This document shows, piece by piece, positions 1 through 8,436 of a DNA stretch of 64,000 nucleotides; the first letter of the stretch is position 1; every line of letters begins with the position of its first letter. This stretch comes from CAWJEL01 sp964647255 (GTDB lineage Bacteria > Chloroflexota > Anaerolineae > CG2-30-64-16): contig CAZYGI010000004.1 in the NCBI GenBank assembly GCA_964647255.1, positions 39,539 through 103,538 on the forward strand, given 5' to 3'. Position numbers and translations under genes: made by a program. The notes below the pieces were generated by a model, which was not told where the DNA came from, ran no database searches, and saw only the letters and a list, made by a program, of their open reading frames with translations.

Positions 1-2512
1 CGACCGGCAACGTGACCGCATCGCTGCCATCCCCAAGGCGCAACCGGTCGCGGGTGTTCGGATCATACAGGCCGACGACGATCCGATAGGCGCCGGACGG
101 CAGATCGGCCGGGAGGACCACCGGGTGGCGGTCGGGCACGATCTCGCCCGGTTGCCACTCCGAGGTCGGGAACCCGCCCAGGTCGGGCATGGCATCATGC
201 TGCGCCGGCGGTGGGCCCTCCTGCACCAGATGGACGAAGACGGTGTAATCCTGTGCAAGCGGACCGGTGGCACGCCAGTAGAAGAGCGGCGTGAGTGTTT
301 CCCCGGGCCGCGCCGGGCCGCTGGGCAGCTCAAAACCGAGCAGCTCGATCCCGTTTTGCCAGGCAGCCGCGAAAGGCGTCGCGCGCGCCGGCAGGTGCGC
401 CAGCCGCGCGTGCGGGACCGGGTCCGGCATGCCGCCCGGATCGGTGCGGAAGCCCTGGAGGTCCACCAGCGTGCGGTCGCCGGCGTAGGGCAGAGCTGAC
501 GACAGCGGGCCGACCGTGGGCCGCAGGCGCGCCGCCACATCCCAGGCGTCATCGCCGCGCACCACGCCGACCGCCACACTGTATTCATGGTATTGCGCCG
601 TCCACCACGGCATCCCGGCAAACTCGATCTTGATCGTCTCGCCCGGCTGCCAGCGCGTGGTCGGATACCAGTACTGCACCCCAGCCTTCATCCCTACGTC
701 CGTGCTGCCGAGCACCTGGCGCTGCCCATCCAGCAGATAGAGCGCGAACTGGAGTTCCTCGGTGATGGGGCGAAGCGGCTGGAAGTAGAGTAGGAACCGC
801 AGCGGCGTGTCCGGCATCTCGGTGCGACGAGGATACGACACGTCGAAGCCGACCAGCCGCACCGCGTCGCCGAAGTCAATCGCTGCCGGATATTGCGGCG
901 CCTCGACCTGCGTTGCCTTGGCGAAATCATAGAAACTCGCCGGCAGGGCTGAGGTCGCCGCGCCGCGCCTCAGCAGCAGATAGCCGTCTTGGGCGCGCAC
1001 GAGGCCGAACTCACCGCCGCGCAGCAGCTTTTGGATCAAGTCATACTGGCTGCTGACGTTCTCCAGCGTGGACACATCCACCAGGATGTATTCCGCATCG
1101 CCGATGTACGGGAAGCGATACAGCGTCTTCCGGCCGCTGACGTGCGGAGTGAGGTTGGGCTGCGCCGAGACGGCCGCGTCGCCGGGGATCTCCCTGGCGA
1201 TCTCCTCCACGAGCCGGTCGTGCGCGGTGACTTCGTACGGCGCAAAAGCGCGCGCCAGCGGCGTATAGCCGTGGTAGTGGTGATAGTAACCCGTGAGGAT
1301 GAGCACGCCCGCGGTCAGGATGAGCGCGGACCAGGCGACCCGCGTCCGCAGCAGGCGCGTGGCCTGTCGCGCCAGCCAGCTTGCGCCGAGCACCGCCGAG
1401 ATCATAATACCCGGCAGCAGCGGCGCCACGTAATGATACTTCTCGACGAAGTGCATCGGCTCATGGTCGCTGAGCAGGTTGATCAGCAGGTCGGGCGCGG
1501 AAAACGCCATCGTCAGCGGACTGAGGAGAGACAGGAAGCCAACCGGCGTGTAGAGATCGCGCAGATAGAGCAAGTTGCGGGCGGCGAGGAGCTTCTTCAG
1601 GGTCCCCACCGGGTCGGCCAGCGCCGCTTTTGCGATGCCGCCCGCACCCTCGCCCATGTCGCTGTAGTATTTCAGATAGGGGGAGCCGCTGCCCTGGAAG
1701 TGCGGGACGACAACGAAAACCGCCACGGCAAACCAAAGCGCGGCCACACCGACCAGCGCAGCGCCGTGAAGCACCGCGGGCCGCCGCAGCCGAGCACGCC
1801 AACCATCTTCCCGGCCGCGCGGCTGCCGCCGGTTCCCCGGGTCGCCGGTTCGACCGGCTGGAGCCTCAACCCCAGGCAAACGCGCGCCCGCCAGGAAGCC
1901 GCGCAGCGCCAGGTACAGCCCGATCAGCGCGGCCGTGAGGGGCACCTCTTCCTTGGTCGCCATCGCCAGCAGCGCAAAGAGCCAGAAAAGCCCCCAGCGC
2001 CGCGCCTGGCCGTAGTAGAACGCGAAGAGCAGGAGCGGCGCAGCCAGCGCCACCGCGTGAAACTCCCACAGGTTGGCGGCTTCCAGGCCGGGGAAGAGCA
2101 GGTAGACAGCCGCAAAGGCCACCCCGGCCAGCTCGCTCTCCAGCCGCTCGCGCGCCAACCAGTAGACCGGCCACGCGCCCAGCGCCAGGATGACGGTCTG
2201 CAGCACCAGGATCGTCTCGGGCCGCTGCCAGAGCCAGTAAACCGGCGCAAGCAGGAGGTAAATCGGCTCAACGTGCATCGCCAGCCGGTTGTCGGTCGCC
2301 AGGTTCAGCTCGACCCCGCGCCAGTTCGTGAAGTAGAGCGGCCGGCCGTGCACCGTGTTCCAGAAGGCCTGGTTCACGTTGCCCAGATCATAGGCAAGCG
2401 TGCCAAGCGCCCAATGGCGCGTGAGCGACAGCCAACTGAACAGCACCGCGTAACACACGACGAGTGCCCAGACCGCGATCACCGCCGCGCGGTGACCAGA
2501 GGTTTTCTTCAT
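1..2512 (-). CDS. DUF2079 family membrane protein (C-terminus cut off by window edge)
   Basis: Polytopic membrane protein of the DUF2079 family; no reaction is established for the family and none is assigned here. Reading the minus strand from the ATG at 2512, I find an open frame of at least 837 codons that leaves the window, so the C-terminus is missing. A first transmembrane helix lies at about residues 10-28. Family-typical segments follow: YDLGNVNQAFWNT (from residue 41), HVEPIYLLLAPVYW and LWEFHAVALAAPLL, with further hydrophobic helices over roughly the first 400 residues. The later part is less hydrophobic and may be an extracytoplasmic domain. The gene points away from the two-component operon on its right. 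A 518-codon frame on the opposite strand (989-2545) is an antisense shadow. The family call rests on the N-terminal half. Confidence 0.8.
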   Translation of the reverse strand, partial: MKKTSGHRAAVIAVWALVVCYAVLFSWLSLTRHWALGTLAYDLGNVNQAFWNTVHGRPLYFTNWRGVELNLATDNRLAMHVEPIYLLLAPVYWLWQRPETILVLQTVILALGAWPVYWLARERLESELAGVAFAAVYLLFPGLEAANLWEFHAVALAAPLLLFAFYYGQARRWGLFWLFALLAMATKEEVPLTAALIGLYLALRGFLAGARLPGVEAPAGRTGDPGNRRQPRGREDGWRARLRRPAVLHGAALVGVAALWFAVAVFVVVPHFQGSGSPYLKYYSDMGEGAGGIAKAALADPVGTLKKLLAARNLLYLRDLYTPVGFLSLLSPLTMAFSAPDLLINLLSDHEPMHFVEKYHYVAPLLPGIMISAVLGASWLARQATRLLRTRVAWSALILTAGVLILTGYYHHYHGYTPLARAFAPYEVTAHDRLVEEIAREIPGDAAVSAQPNLTPHVSGRKTLYRFPYIGDAEYILVDVSTLENVSSQYDLIQKLLRGGEFGLVRAQDGYLLLRRGAATSALPASFYDFAKATQVEAPQYPAAIDFGDAVRLVGFDVSYPRRTEMPDTPLRFLLYFQPLRPITEELQFALYLLDGQRQVLGSTDVGMKAGVQYWYPTTRWQPGETIKIEFAGMPWWTAQYHEYSVAVGVVRGDDAWDVAARLRPTVGPLSSALPYAGDRTLVDLQGFRTDPGGMPDPVPHARLAHLPARATPFAAAWQNGIELLGFELPSGPARPGETLTPLFYWRATGPLAQDYTVFVHLVQEGPPPAQHDAMPDLGGFPTSEWQPGEIVPDRHPVVLPADLPSGAYRIVVGLYDPNTRDRLRLGDGSDAVTLPV

Positions 2513-2720
2513 GCCTGTACCTGCTTGCTTGAGATCATGATCTGACCAAAGGGCAGAAACCGGCCGCAGTTTACCACCAAATGCATAGCCGGTAAAACAT
2601 CATCCCGTTTGACAACCGAAATTTGACCGATCCTTCATCACCTCACACGGGTGCTCGCCTGAAGCATGAGGAGAACGCCGAAGTGCTCCGTTCCCCTGTT
2701 GATTGGCAGAGCGCGAAAAC
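2513..2720. other. Non-coding spacer left of the two-component operon promoter
   Basis: This is part of a 330-bp gap between two divergent genes. I see no convincing open frame, RNA gene or strong hairpin in it. The right end of the gap carries the promoter and repeat boxes annotated separately. Confidence 0.5.
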
Positions 2721-2759
2721 CTTAATCTGATCTTCATTCTTTCTTCACGCCGATATGAT
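2721..2759 (+). promoter_or_regulatory. Candidate OmpR-family box and -10 element for the 2843-6646 operon
   Basis: CTTAAT at 2721, CTTCAT at 2732 and CTTCAC at 2743 form three direct repeats with an exact 11-bp period. They are followed at 2754-2759 by TATGAT, a good -10 box, with no good -35. Direct repeats at 11-bp spacing where the -35 should be are typical of OmpR/PhoB-class activator sites. The operon downstream encodes such a regulator, so autoregulation is a reasonable inference. Confidence 0.45.
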
Positions 2760-2842
2760 AGATTGCTTCGGGTCGAAGAGAGATTGCCTTTCTTCAATCC
2801 AAAAAGCGGAAAACACGACTCTCACAGGAACGGACAAGACCT

Positions 2843-3340
2843 ATGAATCGCACAACTCGTATCATCCTCAGCATCGTCGCCTTGATCGCGGTCGCCGCAG
2901 GTGGGTTTGTCGGCGGCATGTTCTACGGCAAGGGCCAGGCGCAATCCCGGTTCGTCGCAGGGGCGCCGGGCGGAGCCTTCTTCGGAGGCGCCCCGAACGG
3001 TCAGAGCGGGCGCACAGCGGGGCAGGGCACGGCTAACGGCGCCGCCAACCGCGGCAGCGGCGTTTTCGGCGAGATCCAGCAAGTGGGGGATGGCCTGCTC
3101 GTCATCAAAGACCAGAACGGCAAGGAGACCCAGGTCAAAGTCACCGATACCACCTTGATCGAAAAGAACGCATCGGTGGCGCTGTCGGACCTGAAGGCCG
3201 GCGAAACGGTGATCGTTTCAGGGTCGAAAGGCACAGATGGCGCTATCACCGCCCGCTCGGTGCAGGTGGCGCCTGCAGGGCGGTTCGGCATGGGCCAACC
3301 GCCGGCCGGCGGGCAGCCCGGCGGCACGCCCGCACCCTGA
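2843..3340 (+). CDS. Membrane-anchored DUF5666-domain protein
   Basis: A 165-residue protein with a short basic N-terminus and one hydrophobic segment (about residues 7-29), indicating a signal anchor and export. A Gly/Ala/Gln-rich linker follows to about residue 75. Then comes a small beta-rich domain (about 76-150) with the pattern GEIQQVGDGLLVIKDQNGKE and LKAGETVIVSG, which matches DUF5666 (OB-like, function unknown). The tail is Gly/Pro-rich. It is the first gene of the two-component operon, 53 bp before the haem-binding gene. An extracytoplasmic role sensed or controlled by the downstream kinase is plausible but not shown. Confidence 0.75.
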   Translation: MNRTTRIILSIVALIAVAAGGFVGGMFYGKGQAQSRFVAGAPGGAFFGGAPNGQSGRTAGQGTANGAANRGSGVFGEIQQVGDGLLVIKDQNGKETQVKVTDTTLIEKNASVALSDLKAGETVIVSGSKGTDGAITARSVQVAPAGRFGMGQPPAGGQPGGTPAP

Positions 3341-3393
3341 AGTTCGCTTTCAACCCCGGCCTGCTCAACATCATACACACAAGGAGTCTCGTC

Positions 3394-3825
3394 ATGCGCA
3401 AACGTCCCGTCCTCATCGCGATCATCGCTGCCGTAGTCTTGTTCGGCCTGATTCAGCTTGTGCCATATGGCCACACGCACACCAACCCCCCCGTGGCGCA
3501 GGAGCCCAACTGGGATTCCCAGGCTACGCGGGATCTTGCCAAGCGCGCCTGTTTCGACTGCCACAGCAACGAAACGACCTGGCCCTGGTACAGCAACATT
3601 GCGCCCGTTTCCTGGCTGTTGGCGCGCGATGTTAACGAGGGGCGCGACCGGATGAACCTGTCGCAATGGAGCACGCGCGCCAATCGGAACCTCGATGAGA
3701 TCGTGCGGAACATCGAACGGGGCGAGATGCCGCCTTTCTTCTACACACCGCTGCACCCGACCGCCAAACTGACCGCCGACGAGAAAGCGCAACTCATCGC
3801 CGGCTTCCAGAAGACGTTGAAGTGA
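3394..3825 (+). CDS. Haem-binding domain protein (single CxxCH, cytochrome-like)
   Basis: A 143-residue protein with an N-terminal hydrophobic anchor (about residues 6-24). A c-type haem motif CFDCH follows (about residues 50-54) in the context ACFDCHSNET, then WPWYSNIAPVSWLL and NLSQW, as in the Haem_bd (PF14376) family. These are membrane-anchored proteins thought to bind one covalent haem on the outer face of the membrane. The start is supported by AAGGAG eight bases before the ATG. It lies 10 bp before the response-regulator gene, suggesting co-transcription and possibly a redox link to signalling (inference). Confidence 0.8.
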   Translation: MRKRPVLIAIIAAVVLFGLIQLVPYGHTHTNPPVAQEPNWDSQATRDLAKRACFDCHSNETTWPWYSNIAPVSWLLARDVNEGRDRMNLSQWSTRANRNLDEIVRNIERGEMPPFFYTPLHPTAKLTADEKAQLIAGFQKTLK

Positions 3826-3835
3826 CACCAGGCCT

Positions 3836-4537
3836 ATGAATCGCCGCATCCTGGTCGTGGACGACGACAAAAAGATCGTTGAACTGGTATCGCTCTATCT
3901 GAAGCGGGAAGGCTACAGCATCCTGACCGCCTACGATGGCCGCGCGGCGCTGGAAATCGCGCGGCAGAAGCAGCCCGACCTGATCGTCCTCGACCTGATG
4001 CTGCCCGAGATGAACGGCCGCGAGGTCTGTCGCGTGCTGCGCGGCGAGTCACGCGTGCCGATCATCATGCTGACTGCTCGCAGCACGGATGACGACAAGC
4101 TTATCGGCCTCGATCTGGGCGCCGATGATTATGTCACTAAACCGTTCAACCCGAGGGAGCTGGTGGCGCGCATCCGCGCGGTGCTGCGCCGCTCGCTGCC
4201 CGAGGAAGAAACCCCGCAGGATCTCCAGTTTGACACGCTGCATATCAGTTTCGTGCGCCACGAAGTCCGGGTCAACGGCCGCGCCGTCAACCTGACCCCG
4301 ACTGAATTCCGCCTGCTGGAGACCTTGGCGCGGGAGCCCGGCCGGGCCTTCAGCCGCGCTGATCTGTTGGACCGGGCATTCGGCTATGATTACGAGGGGC
4401 TGGAACGCACGGTGGACGTGCACGTCATGAACCTGCGGCGGAAGATTGAGGCGGAACCGACCAGCCCGCGCTACGTCATCACCGTGCCTGGGTTGGGCTA
4501 TCGTTTCGAGGGGCGCCGCGATGAAATCCCCGGTTAG
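3836..4537 (+). CDS. OmpR/PhoB-family response regulator
   Basis: A 233-residue two-domain response regulator. The receiver domain (about residues 3-115) has acidic residues D9-D11, phospho-acceptor D53 in IVLDLMLPEMNG, switch T80 and conserved K102 before PF. The C-terminal winged helix (about 135-228) carries LTPTEFRLLETLA and the recognition region TVDVHVMNLRRKIE. The kinase gene begins inside its last codons (17-bp overlap), so the two are a cognate pair. It probably binds direct-repeat DNA such as the boxes at 2721-2748. Confidence 0.93.
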   Translation: MNRRILVVDDDKKIVELVSLYLKREGYSILTAYDGRAALEIARQKQPDLIVLDLMLPEMNGREVCRVLRGESRVPIIMLTARSTDDDKLIGLDLGADDYVTKPFNPRELVARIRAVLRRSLPEEETPQDLQFDTLHISFVRHEVRVNGRAVNLTPTEFRLLETLAREPGRAFSRADLLDRAFGYDYEGLERTVDVHVMNLRRKIEAEPTSPRYVITVPGLGYRFEGRRDEIPG

Positions 4538-5891
4538 GGTGTGGCGAAGCCTGCGCGTCCGCCTGCTGTTGGCCGTCATCCTGGTCGTGTTGGTCGCGGT
4601 CAGCGTCACCGCCTTCGTGGCCTTCCGGCGCACCAGCGGCGAGCTGGAGCGGTTCATCGCCACCGGCGACGAGGGGGACTTCCGCCGGTTCGCCTTCGTC
4701 CTCGCCCGTTCGTATTCGCCTACCCAGGGCTGGCAGGACATCCAGGCGGAGATCGAGCGGCTGGGCCAGATCACGGATCGCCGCATCGTCGTGACGGACG
4801 CCCAGGGCACCGTCGTGGGCGACTCCGAGCAAAAGCTGATCGGCAAGCCGATCGGCGCCAACTGGCCTGCCGCGCGGCTCGCGCCATCGGCGCTGATCCT
4901 GGCCGGCGACATCCGGGTGGGCGCGCTCTACGTCGGCCCGCGCACAGACCCCAACGAAGCCCAACTCGCCTTTCTCGCCAACGTGAACCGTTCGCTACTG
5001 TTCGGTGCGCTGTCCGTCGGACTGGCGGCTGTGTTGATCGCCCTGTTTCTGTCCGGCCGGATTTTCCGGCCGGTCGAACAGCTCACCGCGGCCGCGCAGC
5101 GCATGGAGAAGGGCGACCTGACGGTGCGCGTGCCGGCGAATTCCAACGACGAGATCGGCCAACTGGCGCACGCGTTCAACGCGATGGCGGGCAGCCTCAG
5201 CGAACAGGAGCAGTTGCGCCGCAACATGGTGGGCGACGTGGCGCACGAACTCCGCACGCCGCTCACTAACCTGCGCGGCTATCTGGAGGCCGCGCGTGAC
5301 GGGCTGATCACGCCCGACACTGCGCTCGTGGACAACCTCTACGAGGAGACGATGCTGCTCAGCCGGCTGGTCACCGACCTCCAGGAGCTCGCCCAGGCAG
5401 AAGCCGGCCAGTTGACGCTCGTCCGCCAGCCGACTGCGTTGGCTGCGTTGGTGGAGCAGGCGATCGGCATGCTCCACCCGCGGGCCGATGCCAAAGACAT
5501 CACCCTGCGCGTGAATCTGCCGGATGATCTGCCCCAGTTGGATATTGACCCTGAACGCATCGGCCAGGTGCTGCGCAACCTGCTGAACAACGCAATCGCC
5601 TACACCCCCGAAGGCGGCGAGATCGGCGTCTCGGCTGCACGCCAGGACGATCGGGTCACGGTTTCGGTGCGCGACACGGGCGAAGGCATCGCGGCCGAGC
5701 ACCTGCCGCACATCTTCGACCGTTTCTACCGCGCCGATCGGTCACGCGCCCGCGCGAGCGGCGGCGCAGGGCTGGGGCTGGCGATTGTCCGACAACTCGT
5801 CCTCGCCCACGGCGGCAACATCGCCGTCGAGAGCGTGCCGGGCCGCGGCACAGTCTTTACCTTCACGCTCCCGGTGGCAGCACCGCGATGA
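4521..5891 (+). CDS. Membrane sensor histidine kinase (HAMP-HisKA-HATPase)
   Basis: A 456-residue kinase. Transmembrane helix 1 lies at about residues 13-33, followed by an extracytoplasmic sensor of about 115 residues and helix 2 at about 155-175. Then come HAMP (about 176-228), a HisKA domain with the phospho-acceptor His at about residue 242 in VAHELRTPL, and a HATPase domain with LRNLLNNAIAYTPEGG (N box), VRDTGEGI (G1), FDRFYRADRSR (F box) and GAGLGLAIV (G2). I chose the ATG at 4521 because it overlaps the regulator's end and starts just before the first helix; longer frames lack a sensible start. Its stop overlaps the next gene's ATG by four bases. Confidence 0.92.
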   Translation: MKSPVRVWRSLRVRLLLAVILVVLVAVSVTAFVAFRRTSGELERFIATGDEGDFRRFAFVLARSYSPTQGWQDIQAEIERLGQITDRRIVVTDAQGTVVGDSEQKLIGKPIGANWPAARLAPSALILAGDIRVGALYVGPRTDPNEAQLAFLANVNRSLLFGALSVGLAAVLIALFLSGRIFRPVEQLTAAAQRMEKGDLTVRVPANSNDEIGQLAHAFNAMAGSLSEQEQLRRNMVGDVAHELRTPLTNLRGYLEAARDGLITPDTALVDNLYEETMLLSRLVTDLQELAQAEAGQLTLVRQPTALAALVEQAIGMLHPRADAKDITLRVNLPDDLPQLDIDPERIGQVLRNLLNNAIAYTPEGGEIGVSAARQDDRVTVSVRDTGEGIAAEHLPHIFDRFYRADRSRARASGGAGLGLAIVRQLVLAHGGNIAVESVPGRGTVFTFTLPVAAPR

Positions 5892-6646
5892 CCGCGCTCG
5901 ACGCCGCGCCGGCCGGGTCCGGCATCCGCTGCCTGCTCCAAAGTGCAGCCGTCCACCCTGCCCTGGCAACCGATGCGGCGCCGGCCTGGTTGTCGGCCGC
6001 TGAACAGGCGCAGGCGCAGGCGTTCACCGCGCCGGCGCGGCGGCAGGAATGGCTGTTAGGGCGGTGGACTGCGAAACGCCTGGTGCAGCGCTGCCTGGCG
6101 GAACGCGGGGACGCACCTGCCGGGCTGGAGACGCTGCTGATCTGCACCGACCGTGAGGGTGCGCCGTACGCGGCGCAGCGCGCGGGGGACGCGGAGGTGC
6201 GGCTGCCGGTCAGCCTGTCCATCAGCCATACGGACGGTCGCGCATTCTGCGCCCTGTGCGACGGGCCGGCGGCCGTGGGCGCAGACATCGAACGGATCGC
6301 TCCGCGCGAGCCCTCTTTTCCGGCGTTGTTCTTCTCCGCGGAGGAGCAGGCCGCGGTGTACGCCGCGGGGCCGGTCCAACGCGACACGTTGATCACCGCG
6401 CTGTGGAGCCTGAAGGAGGCGGCGCTCAAGGCGCTACGGCTGGGGCTGCTGCGCACCGACACGCGGCGCATGACGTGTCGCATTCCAGCGTTCATCGACG
6501 CGCCGACGGCGTGGACGCCGCTCACCATCGCGCTTGACTCTGCGCTGATTTTGCCCGCTGCGCCCTGCGTCACCACCTGGTGGCGAGCTGAAGCCGGCTT
6601 CGTGCTGGCGCTGGCTCGCTGCGATCACACCCGCGCCAGCAGATAG
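5888..6646 (+). CDS. 4'-phosphopantetheinyl transferase (Sfp/HetI-type)
   Basis: Transfers phosphopantetheine from coenzyme A to a serine of carrier proteins. At 252 residues it has the length of Sfp-type enzymes and two ACPS-like halves. The metal and CoA motifs are GADIERI (about residues 131-137) and WSLKEAALKALRLG (about 178-191), with W(x)GRWTAKR earlier. No polyketide or non-ribosomal peptide synthase is in the window, so its substrate is probably elsewhere, possibly the fatty-acid carrier protein. It overlaps the kinase gene by four bases, so it is translationally coupled to a signalling operon, which is unusual. Its 3' end overlaps the convergent methyltransferase gene by 22 bp. Confidence 0.85.
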   Translation: MTALDAAPAGSGIRCLLQSAAVHPALATDAAPAWLSAAEQAQAQAFTAPARRQEWLLGRWTAKRLVQRCLAERGDAPAGLETLLICTDREGAPYAAQRAGDAEVRLPVSLSISHTDGRAFCALCDGPAAVGADIERIAPREPSFPALFFSAEEQAAVYAAGPVQRDTLITALWSLKEAALKALRLGLLRTDTRRMTCRIPAFIDAPTAWTPLTIALDSALILPAAPCVTTWWRAEAGFVLALARCDHTRASR

Positions 6647-7449
6647 AGCACCCCCACCGCCAGATGCAGGCCATCGGGCCGAAACCAGGGCCGCAGCTTG
6701 CCCAAGTACTCGGCTTTAAAGCGGTCCCGCGTCTCCGAATCCATGCGCAGGATCGCGGCGCGTGCCCCCAGGGTGAGCTGAAAGGCCCACCACGCTCCTT
6801 CATCCCCGAAGATCGCCTCGCCGGTTTCCATCTGCGTCTCGACATCGCAAAACCCGCCGCGGGCCAGCAATGCCGCGGCTTCCTCGGGGCTGTGCGCCAC
6901 CCGCTGCGGCGTCCGCATCGCGATCCCGTAGGCCGCGGCCTGCTGGGCAAAGAGCGGCCAGCCCGGATCGAACGGCGGCGGCGTCCGGCTAAACAGCGTG
7001 ACCCCGACCCGGCCGCCCGGCCTGCAGACCCGGCGCATCTCTGCCAGCGCGGCAGCCATATCGGACATAAAAAAGAGCGAAAACGCGCAGGTCACGACGT
7101 CGAACGCGGCATCGGGGAACGCCAGGTGTTCGGCGTCCATCCGGCGCAGCGTGACGTGCGCCAGCCGTTCAGCATCCGCCGCAGCCCGGGCCTGCGCCAG
7201 CATCGCCGCCGAGAGATCCACCCCGACGGCCTCACCCGCCGGGCCGATCCGCCGCGCGGCCGGCAGGAGCACCGCACCGCGGCCCGTAGCGACGTCGAGC
7301 AGCCGCGCCCCCGGCGGCGGCGCCAGCCGATCCACCAGCCGGCCGCCCCACCCGGCAAACAGGCTGGGGCCAGCGCGGTCATAGGTCGCGGCCGCACCCT
7401 CGAAAACCTGCTCAACCTCTTGTTTGGTCATAACGGACGGCTCGGCCAC
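6625..7449 (-). CDS. Class I SAM-dependent methyltransferase
   Basis: A 274-residue methyltransferase of the UbiE/Methyltransf_11 type. Motif I is LLDVATGRGAVLLPAARRIG (about residues 50-69) with the acidic residue at the end of strand 2 in VGVDLSAAML. Motif II is AFDVVTCAFSLFFM, with RVCRPGGRVGVTLF after it. The GTG start at 7449 follows GGAGG at the right distance; an ATG six codons later is possible. It lies 26 bp after the permease gene and is probably the last gene of the sugar-transport operon. The methyl acceptor cannot be told from sequence. Confidence 0.85.
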   Translation of the reverse strand: MAEPSVMTKQEVEQVFEGAAATYDRAGPSLFAGWGGRLVDRLAPPPGARLLDVATGRGAVLLPAARRIGPAGEAVGVDLSAAMLAQARAAADAERLAHVTLRRMDAEHLAFPDAAFDVVTCAFSLFFMSDMAAALAEMRRVCRPGGRVGVTLFSRTPPPFDPGWPLFAQQAAAYGIAMRTPQRVAHSPEEAAALLARGGFCDVETQMETGEAIFGDEGAWWAFQLTLGARAAILRMDSETRDRFKAEYLGKLRPWFRPDGLHLAVGVLYLLARV

Positions 7450-7475
7450 GTGTCACCTCCGGGAAACCATCCAAC

Positions 7476-8435
7476 TCACCCCTTGATCGCGCCCTCGACC
7501 ATCGCGCGGAAAAAGCTGCGCCGCGCAAACAGGAACGCCGCGATGACCGGCAGCGCGACGATGACGCAGGCGGCCGCGATGAGCTGGGCGTTGATGATGT
7601 TCTGGCCGAGGAAGTCGTACATGCCGAACATCGCCGGTTTAAGTTCGTTCTTGCTGATGAGCAGATAGCCCGCGATGAACTCGTTCCAAACGCCGACAAA
7701 CGTCAACAGGAAGATAGCCGTCATGCCGGGCACGGCCAGCGGCAGAAAGATGCGCGCCAGCGCACCCACCGGGCTGCAGCCGTCAATCAAAGCGGCCTCC
7801 TCCAGCTCGCGCGGGATCGCATCAAAGAATCCTTTGGCGATCCAAACGCTCAGCGGGAGGAAGAAACCGGTGTAGACCGCAATAATGAAAAGCCGGTCAT
7901 CGAAAAAAGGCCCGGGCAGATGGCGGAGCGAGACGCCCATCTGGTACAATCCCAGGAGGTTGGTCAGCAGAGGCACCCCGGTGATGCCAAGGATGGCGGT
8001 CATCAGGAGATCGCGGCCGCGAAAACGATAGCGCGAAAAGGCATAGCCGGACGCGCTCGCCAGCAGCACCACGCACAGCGCCGTGCCGACCGCATACAGC
8101 GCGGTGTTGGGCAAGTAGATGCGCAGCATCCGGCCGCGCAGCTCAAACCCGAGCGGCGCGGAATCGGACGGGGTGGCGAGGATGACGCGTTCGTAGCCCT
8201 CGACGGACCATCGGCAGGCGGACAGATCGAATGCGGCCATCGGCGTGTCGCAGGGGAAGAGCACCGGCGGCTTGCGCGTCACGTCCTCCTCACGCTTGAA
8301 CGAGATCAACAGCGTGGCTGCGATCGGCGCCAGCGCAACCAGACAGATCAGGATCAGCGCGGCGTTGGTTAGCAGCCCGCCGCGTTGCTTACGCGATGGC
8401 AGACGCAGCCTTCGCCCGGTCGGCGCAGGGGACAT
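7476..8435 (-). CDS. Sugar ABC transporter permease, MalG type
   Basis: Inner-membrane permease of a CUT1 carbohydrate importer, 320 residues with about six transmembrane helices. The cytoplasmic EAA loop reads EEAALIDGCSPVGALARIFL. The C-terminal helices are followed by a short basic tail, as in MalG-like proteins. The ATG at 8435 was chosen because it begins one base after the upstream permease's stop, with GAGGAG upstream. It pairs with the MalF-type protein at 8437-9384 and the binding protein at 9362-10744. No ATPase is encoded here, so a shared one from elsewhere must power it, as is common for CUT1 systems. Confidence 0.9.
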   Translation of the reverse strand: MSPAPTGRRLRLPSRKQRGGLLTNAALILICLVALAPIAATLLISFKREEDVTRKPPVLFPCDTPMAAFDLSACRWSVEGYERVILATPSDSAPLGFELRGRMLRIYLPNTALYAVGTALCVVLLASASGYAFSRYRFRGRDLLMTAILGITGVPLLTNLLGLYQMGVSLRHLPGPFFDDRLFIIAVYTGFFLPLSVWIAKGFFDAIPRELEEAALIDGCSPVGALARIFLPLAVPGMTAIFLLTFVGVWNEFIAGYLLISKNELKPAMFGMYDFLGQNIINAQLIAAACVIVALPVIAAFLFARRSFFRAMVEGAIKG

Positions 8436-8436
8436 C

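Noticed and set aside
989..2545. A 518-codon open frame on the plus strand
   Set aside because: It is antisense to the DUF2079 gene, which has membrane helices and family motifs.
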